NCBI RefSeq assembly: GCF_016124325.1
Contig: NZ_WGNY01000044.1
Location: forward strand, 1-64,000
Source of the DNA: Phenylobacterium sp.
Lineage (GTDB): Bacteria > Pseudomonadota > Alphaproteobacteria > Caulobacterales > Caulobacteraceae
Reading direction: 5' to 3'
Length of the DNA stretch: 64,000 nucleotides
Under the pieces are notes generated by a model, which worked only from the letters and a program-made list of their open reading frames with translations, was not told the origin of the DNA and searched no databases. The first letter of the stretch is position 1. Each line of letters begins with the position of its first letter. The position numbers were made by a program, and so were the translations under genes. Shown piece by piece: positions 25,681 through 33,651 of the stretch.

Positions 25681-27369
25681 TCAGGCGGCCGGCTGGAGCA
25701 GGCCGTTCACGCGTTCGAACAGGTCGCTCGACAGGAACGGCTTGGTGATGATCTGCAGGCCGCGCGCCGCCGCATCCTTCACGGAGTCGCTGTGGCCTGT
25801 GGCGAGCAGGATCGGCAGGTCCGGGAACTTCTTCCGCAGGGCCTCGGCGAGCTCGATGCCGTTCATGCCGCCCGGCATGACGATGTCGGACAGCACGAGG
25901 TCGACCATCTCGCCGCCGTCGAGCAACGCCATCGCGTCGGCCGCGCGATGGGTCTGGACCACCACGAAGCCGTGGTGCTGCAGCATGTTGGCGGCGACCT
26001 CGGCCACCTCGACGTCGTCGTCCACGACGAGGATCCGCCCCAACGCGGGTCGGCCGCTCCGCGGAGCGGCCGACCCTACCGGTCGCGCCAGCGGGGTTGC
26101 CTGGGCGGCCGGAAGAAAGATGCGGATCGTGGTGCCTTCGCCGGGCATGCTCTCGATGTCGATGGCGCCGCCGGCCTGATGGGCGAAGCCGTGGACCTGG
26201 CTCAGTCCCAGGCCGCCGCCGGCGCCGGCCTCCTTGGTGGTGAAGAAGGGATCGAACACCCGCGGCAGGACGTCGGGCGCGATGCCCACGCCGGTGTCGG
26301 CGAGCTCGATCATCACGAAGCGGCCGGTCAGATCGTATTCGCCGTCCAGGTTCTGGTTGGCGGCCCGGAGCGTGAGCTTGCCGCCCTCGGGCATGGCGTC
26401 GCGGGCGTTGAACGCCAGGTTCAGCACCGCGAGCTCCAGCTCGGAGATGTCGACGAAGATCGACCACAGGTCTTCCGGCACCTCGGCCTCGACCGTGACG
26501 TCGCTGCGCAGGACGCCGGCGAACAGGGCGCCGATGTCGGCCAGCCGGCCGGAGGGCTCGACGAGCTCGGGGCGGATCATCTGCTTGCGGGCGAAGCTCA
26601 GCAGCTGGCGGGTCAGGCCGGCGCCGCGCTCGGACGCCTGCAGCGCGATGGTGAGGCGGCGGCGGCTGCGCTCGTCGGTGACGCCCTGCAGCGCCATCTC
26701 GACGCTGCCCATGACGATGGTGAGCAGGTTGTTGAAGTGGTGGGCGACGCCGGCGGCGAGGCGGCCGGTGGCCTGAAGCTTCTGGGTCTGTTGCAGCGCC
26801 TGCTGGGCGCGCTGGCGCTCGGCGACCTCGGCGGTGAGCCGATCGTTGGCCTCGACGAGTTCGCGGGTGCGCTCGGCGATCCGGGCCTCGAGGGTGGCGT
26901 TGGCCTTGCGCAGGGCCGCGGCCGCGGCGGCGCGCGAGCGATTGACCTCCTCCTGCATCCGGTCGCGTTCCTGCCGCTCGCGGCGCTCGGACAGGGCGCG
27001 GGTCACCGCCGGGCCGAGGCGCTTCATGCGGTCCTTCAGGAGAAAGTCGGTCGCGCCCTGCCGCAGGCACTCGACGGCCTCCTCATCGGCGAGCGATCCC
27101 GTCACCACGATGAAGGGGGCGTCGAGACCGCGGCGCTGCACCTCGCCCAGGGCGGCGAGCGCGTCGTAGCCCGGCAGGGAGTGGTCGGCCAGCACGAGGT
27201 CGAAGGGGAAGACGGCGCTCGCCTTGCCCTGCAGCAACTTGACGAATTCGGCGCCGGTCTTGGCGACGCGGCATTCGAAGGCGAAGCCCGCCTGCTCGAG
27301 CTCATCGATCAACAGGCGCGCGTCGGTCTCCTCGTCCTCGAGGATCAGGATCTTGAGCTTCTCGGTCAC
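25681..27369 (-). CDS. Hybrid histidine kinase, REC-HisKA-HATPase-REC (kai operon)
   Basis: The 562-residue soluble protein has an N-terminal receiver (phosphoacceptor D62), a coiled coil, a HisKA domain with H210 in GVAHHFNNLL (the residue after the histidine is histidine rather than the usual aspartate), a HATPase with N, G1 and G2 boxes, and a C-terminal receiver with D495. It can receive phosphate at both ends and is the last gene of the kaiA-like-kaiB-kaiC operon. Its GTG start overlaps the previous TGA. A perfect 30-bp palindrome encodes residues 432-441 in the linker before the last receiver. It has no membrane segment, so its input is probably another cytoplasmic protein. Confidence 0.9.
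   Translation of the reverse strand: MTEKLKILILEDEETDARLLIDELEQAGFAFECRVAKTGAEFVKLLQGKASAVFPFDLVLADHSLPGYDALAALGEVQRRGLDAPFIVVTGSLADEEAVECLRQGATDFLLKDRMKRLGPAVTRALSERRERQERDRMQEEVNRSRAAAAAALRKANATLEARIAERTRELVEANDRLTAEVAERQRAQQALQQTQKLQATGRLAAGVAHHFNNLLTIVMGSVEMALQGVTDERSRRRLTIALQASERGAGLTRQLLSFARKQMIRPELVEPSGRLADIGALFAGVLRSDVTVEAEVPEDLWSIFVDISELELAVLNLAFNARDAMPEGGKLTLRAANQNLDGEYDLTGRFVMIELADTGVGIAPDVLPRVFDPFFTTKEAGAGGGLGLSQVHGFAHQAGGAIDIESMPGEGTTIRIFLPAAQATPLARPVGSAAPRSGRPALGRILVVDDDVEVAEVAANMLQHHGFVVVQTHRAADAMALLDGGEMVDLVLSDIVMPGGMNGIELAEALRKKFPDLPILLATGHSDSVKDAAARGLQIITKPFLSSDLFERVNGLLQPAA
26047..26076. repeat. Perfect 30-bp palindrome inside the hybrid kinase gene
   Basis: GGGTCGGCCGCTCC and its exact reverse complement meet around a central GC pair, so all 30 bases form a perfect palindrome. 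It is read in frame as the linker GSAAPRSGRP (residues 432-441) between the ATPase and C-terminal receiver. This looks like a small mobile palindrome tolerated in a flexible linker. Confidence 0.9.
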
Positions 27370-27821
27370 GACGCCTCCTTGGATTCGCCGGTTCGCTGGA
27401 CCACCACCATCTGGGCGATGCGTCGGACGATCTCGGTGAACGCCTCGGCGTCGACCGGCTTGACGAGATAGGTGGTCGCGCCGAGCCCGTAGCTCTCGAC
27501 GATGTCGGCGTCGCGAAACGACGAGGTCAGCACCACGACCGGCACCGTCTGCAGCCGCGCGTGCCCGCGGATGCGGCGCAGGATCTCCAGGCCGTCGAGC
27601 TTCGGCAGCTTGAGGTCCAGCAGGATCATGCGCGGATCGGCCCCGCGCGGCCGCCCGCCGTAGGCGCCGCAGCAGAACAGATAGTCCAAGGCCTCATCGC
27701 CATCCCGCACGACGTCGATGCGGTCGGTCAGGCCATGGTCGGCGAATTCCCGCAGGACCAATTCGAGGTCTTCCGCATTGTCTTCGACGATGAGCACGTC
27801 GGCCGGCGAACTGGCGTTCAT
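27366..27821 (-). CDS. Stand-alone response-regulator receiver (Rcp1-like), kai operon
   Basis: The 151-residue single receiver domain has the acidic pair ED at 13-14, phosphoacceptor D69 in MILLDLKLP, a conserved TSS and K in YLVKP. The long beta3-region insertion (CCGAYGGRPRGADP) is typical of Rcp1-type receivers that serve phytochrome-like kinases. It has no output domain and probably relays phosphate between the two kinases encoded on either side. Start and stop overlap both neighbours. Confidence 0.9.
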   Translation of the reverse strand: MNASSPADVLIVEDNAEDLELVLREFADHGLTDRIDVVRDGDEALDYLFCCGAYGGRPRGADPRMILLDLKLPKLDGLEILRRIRGHARLQTVPVVVLTSSFRDADIVESYGLGATTYLVKPVDAEAFTEIVRRIAQMVVVQRTGESKEAS

Positions 27822-29713
27822 GGGGTCGCCTCCCTGGTCGACATCATGCTCGTTGCGCTGGACGGGCCGCCGGCGCTGTCCGGCGCCAGCGTGAAGAAGA
27901 AGCGCGCGCCGCGGCCGACCTTGCCCTCGCCCCAGATGCGCCCGCCGTGGCGATGGACGGCGCGCTGGGCGATCGCCAGGCCGACGCCCGAGCCCTGGAA
28001 TTCACCCGGCGGATGGAGGCGCTGGAAGATGCCGAACAGCTTGTTGGCGAAGCGCATGTTGAAGCCGACGCCGTTGTCGCGGACGAAGTAGACCGGCGGG
28101 TTCGACTTGCCGGTCACCGCGCCCACCTCGATGCGGGCCACGGGCTTGCTTCGCGAATATTTGAACGCGTTCTCGACGAGGTTCTGGAGGATCAGGCGCA
28201 CGAGGGCCGCGTCGCCGTTGGCCGGCGGCAGGGGCCCGATCGTGATCTCGACCTTCGTCTCCGGCTCCTGCGGTCGCAGTTCGCCCACCACGTCGCGGGC
28301 CAGGGCGGCCATGTCGATCTGCGTCGTGCGCAGGGTCTGGCTTCCGATCTGGGAGAGCGCCAGCAGGTCGTCGATCAACTGGCCCATCCGCCGGGCCGAG
28401 GCGCGCACCACGCTCACGCAGTGATGGGCGTCGTCCGAAAGCTGGTCGCCGTGATCCCGTTGGAGGATGCGCGAGAAGCCGTCGATGGCCCGCAGCGGCG
28501 AACGCAGATCGTGGGAGACCGTGTAGGAGAAGGCCTCGAGCTCGTGGTTGGCCGCCTCCAACTGGGCGGTGCGGGCGTGGACCCGCGCCTCCAGCTCGCG
28601 ATTGAGCGTGCGGCTGCGCGCCTCGGCGATCTTCACGTCGGTGACGTCGCGGATGACGCCCAGCAGGGCGGTCGGCGCGCCGTCATCGAAGACCACGTCG
28701 GCGTCGTGCAGCGCCACGCGGCGCGCGCCGTCGTCGCGGACGAATTCGAACTCGAGCGGCGGAGGGCGACGGCCCCGGCGGGCGGCGTCACTGTTGGCGT
28801 CGATCCGCTCGCGGGTCTCATCCGACACCGCCTGGGTCCAGTAGCGGTTCCAGGTCTCGGGGCCGACAGGCGCGAGCCCGAAGATGCGATAGAACTGCGG
28901 CGTGCCGGTCAGCAGGCCCGTCTGCAGGTCCTTCACGTAGCTGCCGACCTCGGCGATCCGCTGGGCCGAGGCGAAGTGCGTCTCGCTGAGGCGCAGGCGC
29001 TGTTCGCTGGCGCGCAGCGCGTCCTCCATCCGTCGCCGCTCGGTGACGTCGCGCAGGGCGGCGAGACACGCCTCCTCGCCGCGCCATTCGATCTGCACCA
29101 CGCGCATCTCGCAGACGTGCTCGGCGCCGCGACGCAGGGTGGTGATCTCGACGGCGTCGCCATCCTTGACCGAGAACCCGAGGCGTTCGTCGACGAAGTC
29201 CCCGCGGCGGCGGTCGAACAGGTCGAGGGCGGCCTCGTTGACGTATCGGACGACGCCTTCGCCGTTCACCACCAGGATCGCGTCCGGCGTGGTGTCGAGC
29301 ACCTTCTCGAGCTGGGCGTGTTGCTGGACCAGGCGTCGGCGTTCGACCAGATGGAAAAGGCTGCGGGCGAAAATCTCGCTGAAGAGTTCGTCGCCCTCGA
29401 CGACCTCCTCGGCGCCGGCGCCGAGCGCGGCGCCCCGCAGCGCGTCGTCCGGCCGGTCCAGCACGATGACGACCGGGCGGTCGCCCGCGGCGGCCTTGAG
29501 CCGTCGGAACGCCAGGCGCGGTTCGGCGTCGGGAAGCTCGGCCTGGGCGATCACCACGTCCGCGCTGGCGTCGGCGAGGGCCTTCTCGGCCTCGGCGACG
29601 GTCTGCGCGTGGGCCGGCGCGCCGCCGCCGTCGCGGCCCGGCGCGGGGAGGCGTGCGAGCAAGGTCGAGGCGAACGCCGGCGCCCCGACGATGAGGACGT
29701 GGTGCTTGTCCAT
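27818..29713 (-). CDS. PAS histidine kinase with N-terminal pseudo-receiver (kai operon)
   Basis: This is a 631-residue soluble kinase. Residues 1-125 look like a receiver fold, but the phosphoacceptor position reads VVIAQAELPD with no aspartate, so it is a pseudo-receiver. Two PAS domains follow (about 135-245 and 255-375), then HisKA with H401 in TVSHDLRSPL, and HATPase. The kinase core is of the type seen in phytochrome-like kinases. It starts 4 bases after the kaiC stop, so it is a natural candidate for reading out or feeding the Kai proteins. This role is inferred from position. It lacks the KaiB-like domain of cyanobacterial SasA. Confidence 0.9.
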   Translation of the reverse strand: MDKHHVLIVGAPAFASTLLARLPAPGRDGGGAPAHAQTVAEAEKALADASADVVIAQAELPDAEPRLAFRRLKAAAGDRPVVIVLDRPDDALRGAALGAGAEEVVEGDELFSEIFARSLFHLVERRRLVQQHAQLEKVLDTTPDAILVVNGEGVVRYVNEAALDLFDRRRGDFVDERLGFSVKDGDAVEITTLRRGAEHVCEMRVVQIEWRGEEACLAALRDVTERRRMEDALRASEQRLRLSETHFASAQRIAEVGSYVKDLQTGLLTGTPQFYRIFGLAPVGPETWNRYWTQAVSDETRERIDANSDAARRGRRPPPLEFEFVRDDGARRVALHDADVVFDDGAPTALLGVIRDVTDVKIAEARSRTLNRELEARVHARTAQLEAANHELEAFSYTVSHDLRSPLRAIDGFSRILQRDHGDQLSDDAHHCVSVVRASARRMGQLIDDLLALSQIGSQTLRTTQIDMAALARDVVGELRPQEPETKVEITIGPLPPANGDAALVRLILQNLVENAFKYSRSKPVARIEVGAVTGKSNPPVYFVRDNGVGFNMRFANKLFGIFQRLHPPGEFQGSGVGLAIAQRAVHRHGGRIWGEGKVGRGARFFFTLAPDSAGGPSSATSMMSTREATP

Positions 29714-29717
29714 CTTG

Positions 29718-31250
29718 TCAGATCGCGGCTGGGGGTTCGGCCTCGAAGAGCGACCGGAGGCGTCCGCGCTCGTCGTCGAAGGTGTAGGTGGGCGTCCCGG
29801 TCAGGATGCCGTGGACGCCGCGGAACGGGGCCAGCACGTGCAGGCCGCGACCATCGATCTGATACTCGCGGATGTCCTTATCGTGGAACGTGCCGCGCAT
29901 CTTGAGCACGGTGAGGCCCCGCCGCATCTCGCCCTGCAACTCGACGTAGCGCAGCAGGATGATCGTGTCGGTGATCGTCGAGATGTGGGTCTCGGTGATC
30001 GACTCGCCGCCGGTCAGGAACGACGTCGTGTTGGTGAACAGGCCGGTGATCTCGAGATGCTTGATCGTGCTGGTGAGCGCGATCACGAACTCGCGGAACG
30101 ATTTCTGCGTCGAGACGCGCTCGAAGGCCGACATGCTGTCGATCGCCACCCGGTCCGGCTGGAAGTCGTGGATGTCGCGCTTCATCTGGAGCAGGTGGTC
30201 CTCCAGTCCCATCACCTCGGGGTAGCGGCAGACGATCCTCAGCAGGCCGTCGCGCTCGGCCTGTTCGAAGTCCACGCCCCAGGACGCCGCGTTGCGGGTG
30301 AGCTGTTCGTGGCTTTCCTCGGCCGCGAAGAGCAGGGCGCGCTCGCCCGCCTCGATCGCCGCCTTGACGTACTGGGAGACCATCAGGGTCTTGCCGGTGC
30401 CCGTGGCGCCGCTGACCAGGATGATGGAGTCGCGGTACATGCCGCCCGAGCACATCTTGTCGAGTTCGGCGACGCCGGACGACACCCGGATCTCGGATGA
30501 CTTCTGCTTCAGCTCGATGGCCGAGAGCGGGATGATGGTGACGCCGTCTTCCGCGTCGATGGTGAAGGGGTATTCGCCCTTGTGGTGGGTCGCCCCTCGG
30601 AACTTCAGGATCTCCAGCGTGCGGCGGCGCTTCTCGGCCTCGAGCCGGTTGCGGAGCACGATCACGTTGTCGGCGACGAACTCCTCGACGCCCCAGCGGC
30701 CGAGACCGCTGTCCTCGTCCGTCCGTTCCATGGTCACCAGCGTCGTCACGCCCAGCTTGCGCAGGCCGGCGGTGATGCGATGGAGTTCGCGCCGGATGAT
30801 GTTGGGGTCGGTGAGCTGCGGAAACAGCGCCCCGATCGCATCGAGGATGACGCGCTTGGCGCCCACCTTGCGGATTCCGTTCTCGATCCGGGCGAGCAGG
30901 GCCGACAGGTCGTAGGCGCCCGCCGTCATCACTTCGGTCCCCGGATCGGGCGTGGCGTCCACCACCGCGATCTGATTGCCGCGGACCATGCTCTCGAGGT
31001 CCCAGCCGAACGACCGCACGTTCTGCATCAGGTCGACCGGGGCTTCCTCGAAGGTGACGAAGCAGCCGTGCTCGCCGTACTGGCGCACCCCGGCCATGAG
31101 GAACTGCAAGGCCATCACGGTCTTGCCGCTGCCGGCCGTGCCGGAAAGCAGGGTGCTGCGCTCCTTCGGCAGGCCGCCGTTGGCGATCTGGTCGAAGCCC
31201 ACGATTCCGGTGGGGAGTTTTTCGAGCTCGCGCGGACTTTCGATGCTCAT
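29718..31250 (-). CDS. kaiC: Circadian clock protein KaiC (double-domain RecA/DnaB-like ATPase)
   Basis: The 510 residues form two RecA-like domains, CI and CII. Walker A motifs are GTAGSGKT at 37-44 and GATGTGKT at 281-288. Catalytic glutamate pairs lie at 68-69 (TFEEAP) and 311-312 (AAEESHEQL). In CII the segment ETHISTITDTIILL contains S424 and T425, equivalent to the autophosphorylated Ser431/Thr432 of the Synechococcus protein. After ILTGTPT a short C-terminal tail with DDERGRLRSLF resembles the KaiA-binding A-loop region. The length is close to cyanobacterial KaiC (519). The ATG overlaps the kaiB stop. A functional phosphorylation cycle is likely; whether it oscillates is unknown. Confidence 0.97.
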   Translation of the reverse strand: MSIESPRELEKLPTGIVGFDQIANGGLPKERSTLLSGTAGSGKTVMALQFLMAGVRQYGEHGCFVTFEEAPVDLMQNVRSFGWDLESMVRGNQIAVVDATPDPGTEVMTAGAYDLSALLARIENGIRKVGAKRVILDAIGALFPQLTDPNIIRRELHRITAGLRKLGVTTLVTMERTDEDSGLGRWGVEEFVADNVIVLRNRLEAEKRRRTLEILKFRGATHHKGEYPFTIDAEDGVTIIPLSAIELKQKSSEIRVSSGVAELDKMCSGGMYRDSIILVSGATGTGKTLMVSQYVKAAIEAGERALLFAAEESHEQLTRNAASWGVDFEQAERDGLLRIVCRYPEVMGLEDHLLQMKRDIHDFQPDRVAIDSMSAFERVSTQKSFREFVIALTSTIKHLEITGLFTNTTSFLTGGESITETHISTITDTIILLRYVELQGEMRRGLTVLKMRGTFHDKDIREYQIDGRGLHVLAPFRGVHGILTGTPTYTFDDERGRLRSLFEAEPPAAI

Positions 31251-31540
31251 GAGGCTTCTCTCTGGTTCAATCGCTCGATATCGAGGCCAAGCAGGACCTT
31301 CTGCCGGTCGCTGAGATCGCCGATGATCTTGCGGACGGGCTCGGGGAGCCGTTTGACGAGGGTCGGCGTGGCGAGGATCTTCTCGCTTTCCGCCATCTCC
31401 GGATCCTCGAGGACGTCGATGACCTCGATTTCGTAGAGATTAGGCAGTTCCGTCTCACAGATGGTTCGAAGATTATCGATCGCTCTATGAGATTGAGGCG
31501 TTGACCCGGTTATGTAGAGCCGCAGCTTGAACTTTGTCAT
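31247..31540 (-). CDS. kaiB: Circadian clock protein KaiB
   Basis: The 97-residue thioredoxin-like fold-switching protein binds KaiC during its phosphorylation cycle. It matches cyanobacterial KaiB closely, with LRLYITGSTPQSHRAI at the start, EVIDVLEDPEMAE in the middle and KILATPTLVKRLP followed by RKIIGDLSDRQKVLLGLD at the end. The length is almost the same as in Synechococcus. It overlaps both the kaiA-like gene upstream and kaiC downstream by 4 bases, so the three should be made in a fixed ratio. Confidence 0.97.
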   Translation of the reverse strand: MTKFKLRLYITGSTPQSHRAIDNLRTICETELPNLYEIEVIDVLEDPEMAESEKILATPTLVKRLPEPVRKIIGDLSDRQKVLLGLDIERLNQREAS

Positions 31541-32373
31541 CTGTGGGCACCTTCTGCAAATCGCCTCTGGCGCCCAACCCTGTAATATTCCACGAGCAAT
31601 CCCATCATCTGTAAAGCCAGCAATCGGCTCTCAAAAACGATGATGCGAGACTGGCTCTCCCCTCCAAGTTCATTGGCGCGTTCCAGCGCCATCAGGTGCA
31701 CGTCCAGAAGGTCGCGCGGTCCGGCGTTTGCGTCTCCCAGACGCGTGGCGACATGCTCCATCTGCGTGCGCGGCGGGTTCAACTGCGTCACGTGACCACC
31801 CAGGTAGGGCGCGATCAGATCGAAATAGGCGGCGACGATCCCGTTGAAGATCTCGGGGTGCTGGAGCGACATCGGTCCCGAGCCGGCGAGGACCGCGGTG
31901 ACGGATGTGTGCTGGGTCGCCGAGGAAAGTTCCCGGTAGGCGTCGAGGGCGTCCTTGAGTTCGCGCAGCTGGGTCTCGCGTACCCGCGTGATCGCATAGC
32001 CGATGGCGCGCAGCAGGTTGCGCGAGCGCACATCGTCCTTCTCGAGATAGTCCTGGGCGCCGGCGTCCATGCAGGCTTGGCCGAGCCGATCGTCGCCCAC
32101 ACCCGTGAGGACCACGATGGGGGCGCCGCCGGCGGCCTCGTGGACCGCGCGCACGCTGTCCAGGCCGGTGCAGTCGGGCAGGTTGAGGTCGAGCAGGACG
32201 ACGTCCACGGGCTCGGCCTTCAGGATCGCCACGGCTTCGGAGAGCCGCCCGGCGTGTTCGACTCGATAGAGGTCGCTGTCGGCCTCGTTCAGCAGGGTGC
32301 GAACCGTCTCGGCGTCGGCCGGATTGTCTTCGACGAGGAGCAGGACCCGCGCGGCGATGGAGGGCCTGTTCAT
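31537..32373 (-). CDS. Receiver protein with KaiA/RsbU-like helical C-terminal domain (KaiA-like candidate)
   Basis: This is a 278-residue protein. Residues 8-130 form a canonical receiver: E15-D16, phosphoacceptor D62 in VVLLDLNLP, T90 and K112. Residues about 170-265 are all-helical and resemble the KaiA C-terminal/RsbU N-terminal superfamily. IVAAYF corresponds to the IVLSYF region of cyanobacterial KaiA, LLDVHLMAL to VVEIHMELM, and ESRLLALQMMGLLVEYYR to DYRLTLIDVIAHLCEMYR (comparison from memory). The total length is close to KaiA (284). It is first in the operon with kaiB and kaiC. I infer a KaiA-type activator of KaiC whose receiver could be phosphorylated; a plain RsbU_N-type adaptor is the alternative. 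Confidence 0.8.
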   Translation of the reverse strand: MNRPSIAARVLLLVEDNPADAETVRTLLNEADSDLYRVEHAGRLSEAVAILKAEPVDVVLLDLNLPDCTGLDSVRAVHEAAGGAPIVVLTGVGDDRLGQACMDAGAQDYLEKDDVRSRNLLRAIGYAITRVRETQLRELKDALDAYRELSSATQHTSVTAVLAGSGPMSLQHPEIFNGIVAAYFDLIAPYLGGHVTQLNPPRTQMEHVATRLGDANAGPRDLLDVHLMALERANELGGESQSRIIVFESRLLALQMMGLLVEYYRVGRQRRFAEGAHR

Positions 32374-32507
32374 GCCGGCCGCTCCCGCGAGCCGGTGCGT
32401 GACGGCCTGTGGACAGCGCCGCCGCCGCGGGATGCGGTCATCGGCCGGGCTGGAAAGGTCGCATAAACCATGTTCGCCAGGATGCGCCCTATCCTAGCGG
32501 GCGAGCA

Positions 32508-32520
32508 GTCGGCGCGTTTC
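32508..32520 (-). promoter_or_regulatory. 13-bp motif upstream of the kai operon (candidate operator, copy 1)
   Basis: GAAACGCGCCGAC on the minus strand lies 135-147 bases upstream of the first kai-operon gene, in a 183-base gene-free stretch. The same 13 bases recur upstream of the next gene to the right (32972-32984). The motif matches no site I know. It is a weak candidate for a shared regulator. Confidence 0.25.
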
Positions 32521-32556
32521 GGTTGTAGGTAGGAGTTTTGCTGTCGGGAAGACCAC

Positions 32557-32937
32557 TCAGCGGCGCGTAACAACGATATCGACAAGTTGGTCCATGTCGG
32601 AGCTCTTGCTGAGGAAATGGTCGGCGCCCTCTGCCAGGCAGCGGTCCCGCAGGCCCCTCTCCGAATGGGCCGTCAGGATGATGATGAGGCAGGCCTCGTC
32701 CCGGGCGCGGATGCGCTGCAGGACTTCCAGGCCGGTGAGGCCGGGCATGTCGAAATCCAGGACGACCGTGTCGGGGCGCTCCGCCTCGTAGAGCTCGACG
32801 GCCTCGAGCCCGTCCCGGGCGGGGCCCACGACGGAGATGTGCTCCTGCTCGTTCAGAAGCTCGGCGACACGGCGCGCGATCTCGCGGTTGTCGTCCGCGA
32901 CGAGAATCCGGCGATCTTTTTGCCCCTGCTTCTGCAT
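32557..32937 (-). CDS. Stand-alone response-regulator receiver
   Basis: The 126-residue single receiver has D15-D16, phosphoacceptor D61 in VVLDFDMPG, T in ILTAHS and K in FLSKSSD, and no output domain. The N-terminus resembles NarL-type receivers (ARDGLEAVELYEAERPD). The ATG at 32937 is preferred; a TTG at 32964 would only add a basic leader. It stands alone between the kai operon and the LuxR operon, with a gene-free stretch on its left. Confidence 0.85.
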   Translation of the reverse strand: MQKQGQKDRRILVADDNREIARRVAELLNEQEHISVVGPARDGLEAVELYEAERPDTVVLDFDMPGLTGLEVLQRIRARDEACLIIILTAHSERGLRDRCLAEGADHFLSKSSDMDQLVDIVVTRR

Positions 32938-32971
32938 GGTGACAGTTTGACGCGGTCTACCCAAAATGGGT

Positions 32972-32984
32972 GTCGGCGCGTTTC
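32972..32984 (-). promoter_or_regulatory. 13-bp motif (candidate operator, copy 2)
   Basis: This is the same GAAACGCGCCGAC as at 32508-32520, here 35-47 bases upstream of the stand-alone receiver start. It is followed towards the gene by the inverted repeat CCCATTTTGGG. The spacing is compatible with a promoter-proximal operator, but the evidence is only the repetition. Confidence 0.25.
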
Positions 32985-33018
32985 CGAATCCGTGTCGGAA
33001 AATCCCCGACAGCGGCGA

Positions 33019-33651
33019 TCAGTCGACGAGACCGTTCTGCAGCGCGTAGCGCGTGATCTCGACGTGGTTGATCAGGCCGGTCTTCTCCCGAATGCGCCCG
33101 AGATAGGTGGCCACGGTCTTGTCGCTGATACCCAGGTCCCCGGCGATCTCCTTCACCGCCCGGCCGCGCGCGACGGCGCGGAAGACATCTAGCTCGCGCT
33201 CCGACAGCCGCTCGTGGAGCAGCGCGGGGCCGTCTCCCCGGAGGCTCTTGGCGATCTCCACCGCCGTCTCGCTGTGGAGATAGGTTCCCCCGCGCGCCAC
33301 CTTGCGTATGGCCTCGATCAGCTCGTCGCCGGGCAGATGCTTGTGCGCCAGGCCGTTCGCGCCAGCGCTCATCGACTGCATCACATACTCGAGCTCGGTC
33401 GCGGCGGTGAGCACCAGGATCGGCACCGACGCATCCGACGCGCGGATCTGGCGGATCGAGTCGAGGATGCTGCCGCCGGGCATGATGATGTCGAGCAGGA
33501 TCAGGTCCCAGGTCTGCTGGCTCAGCCTTTCGGTCAGCGACGGCACATCCTCCGCCTCGGTGACCTCGGCCTCGCCGACCGCCTCGCGCAGGAGCTCGCG
33601 GATCCCCCGGCGGGTGACTTCATGGTCTTCGGCAATCAGCACTCGCTTCAT
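33019..33651 (-). CDS. NarL/FixJ-family response regulator with LuxR-type HTH
   Basis: The 210-residue regulator has a receiver at 1-120 (phosphoacceptor D54 in LILLDIIMPGG) and a LuxR-type helix-turn-helix at about 148-205 (LSERELDVFRAVARGRAVKEIAGDLGIS, split by the turn). It is the only protein in the 15-kb signalling cluster with a recognisable DNA-binding domain, so transcriptional output may converge on it. Its start overlaps the stop of the REC-PAS-HisKA_3 kinase as ATGA. That kinase is of the class that normally pairs with NarL-type regulators. Confidence 0.93.
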   Translation of the reverse strand: MKRVLIAEDHEVTRRGIRELLREAVGEAEVTEAEDVPSLTERLSQQTWDLILLDIIMPGGSILDSIRQIRASDASVPILVLTAATELEYVMQSMSAGANGLAHKHLPGDELIEAIRKVARGGTYLHSETAVEIAKSLRGDGPALLHERLSERELDVFRAVARGRAVKEIAGDLGISDKTVATYLGRIREKTGLINHVEITRYALQNGLVD

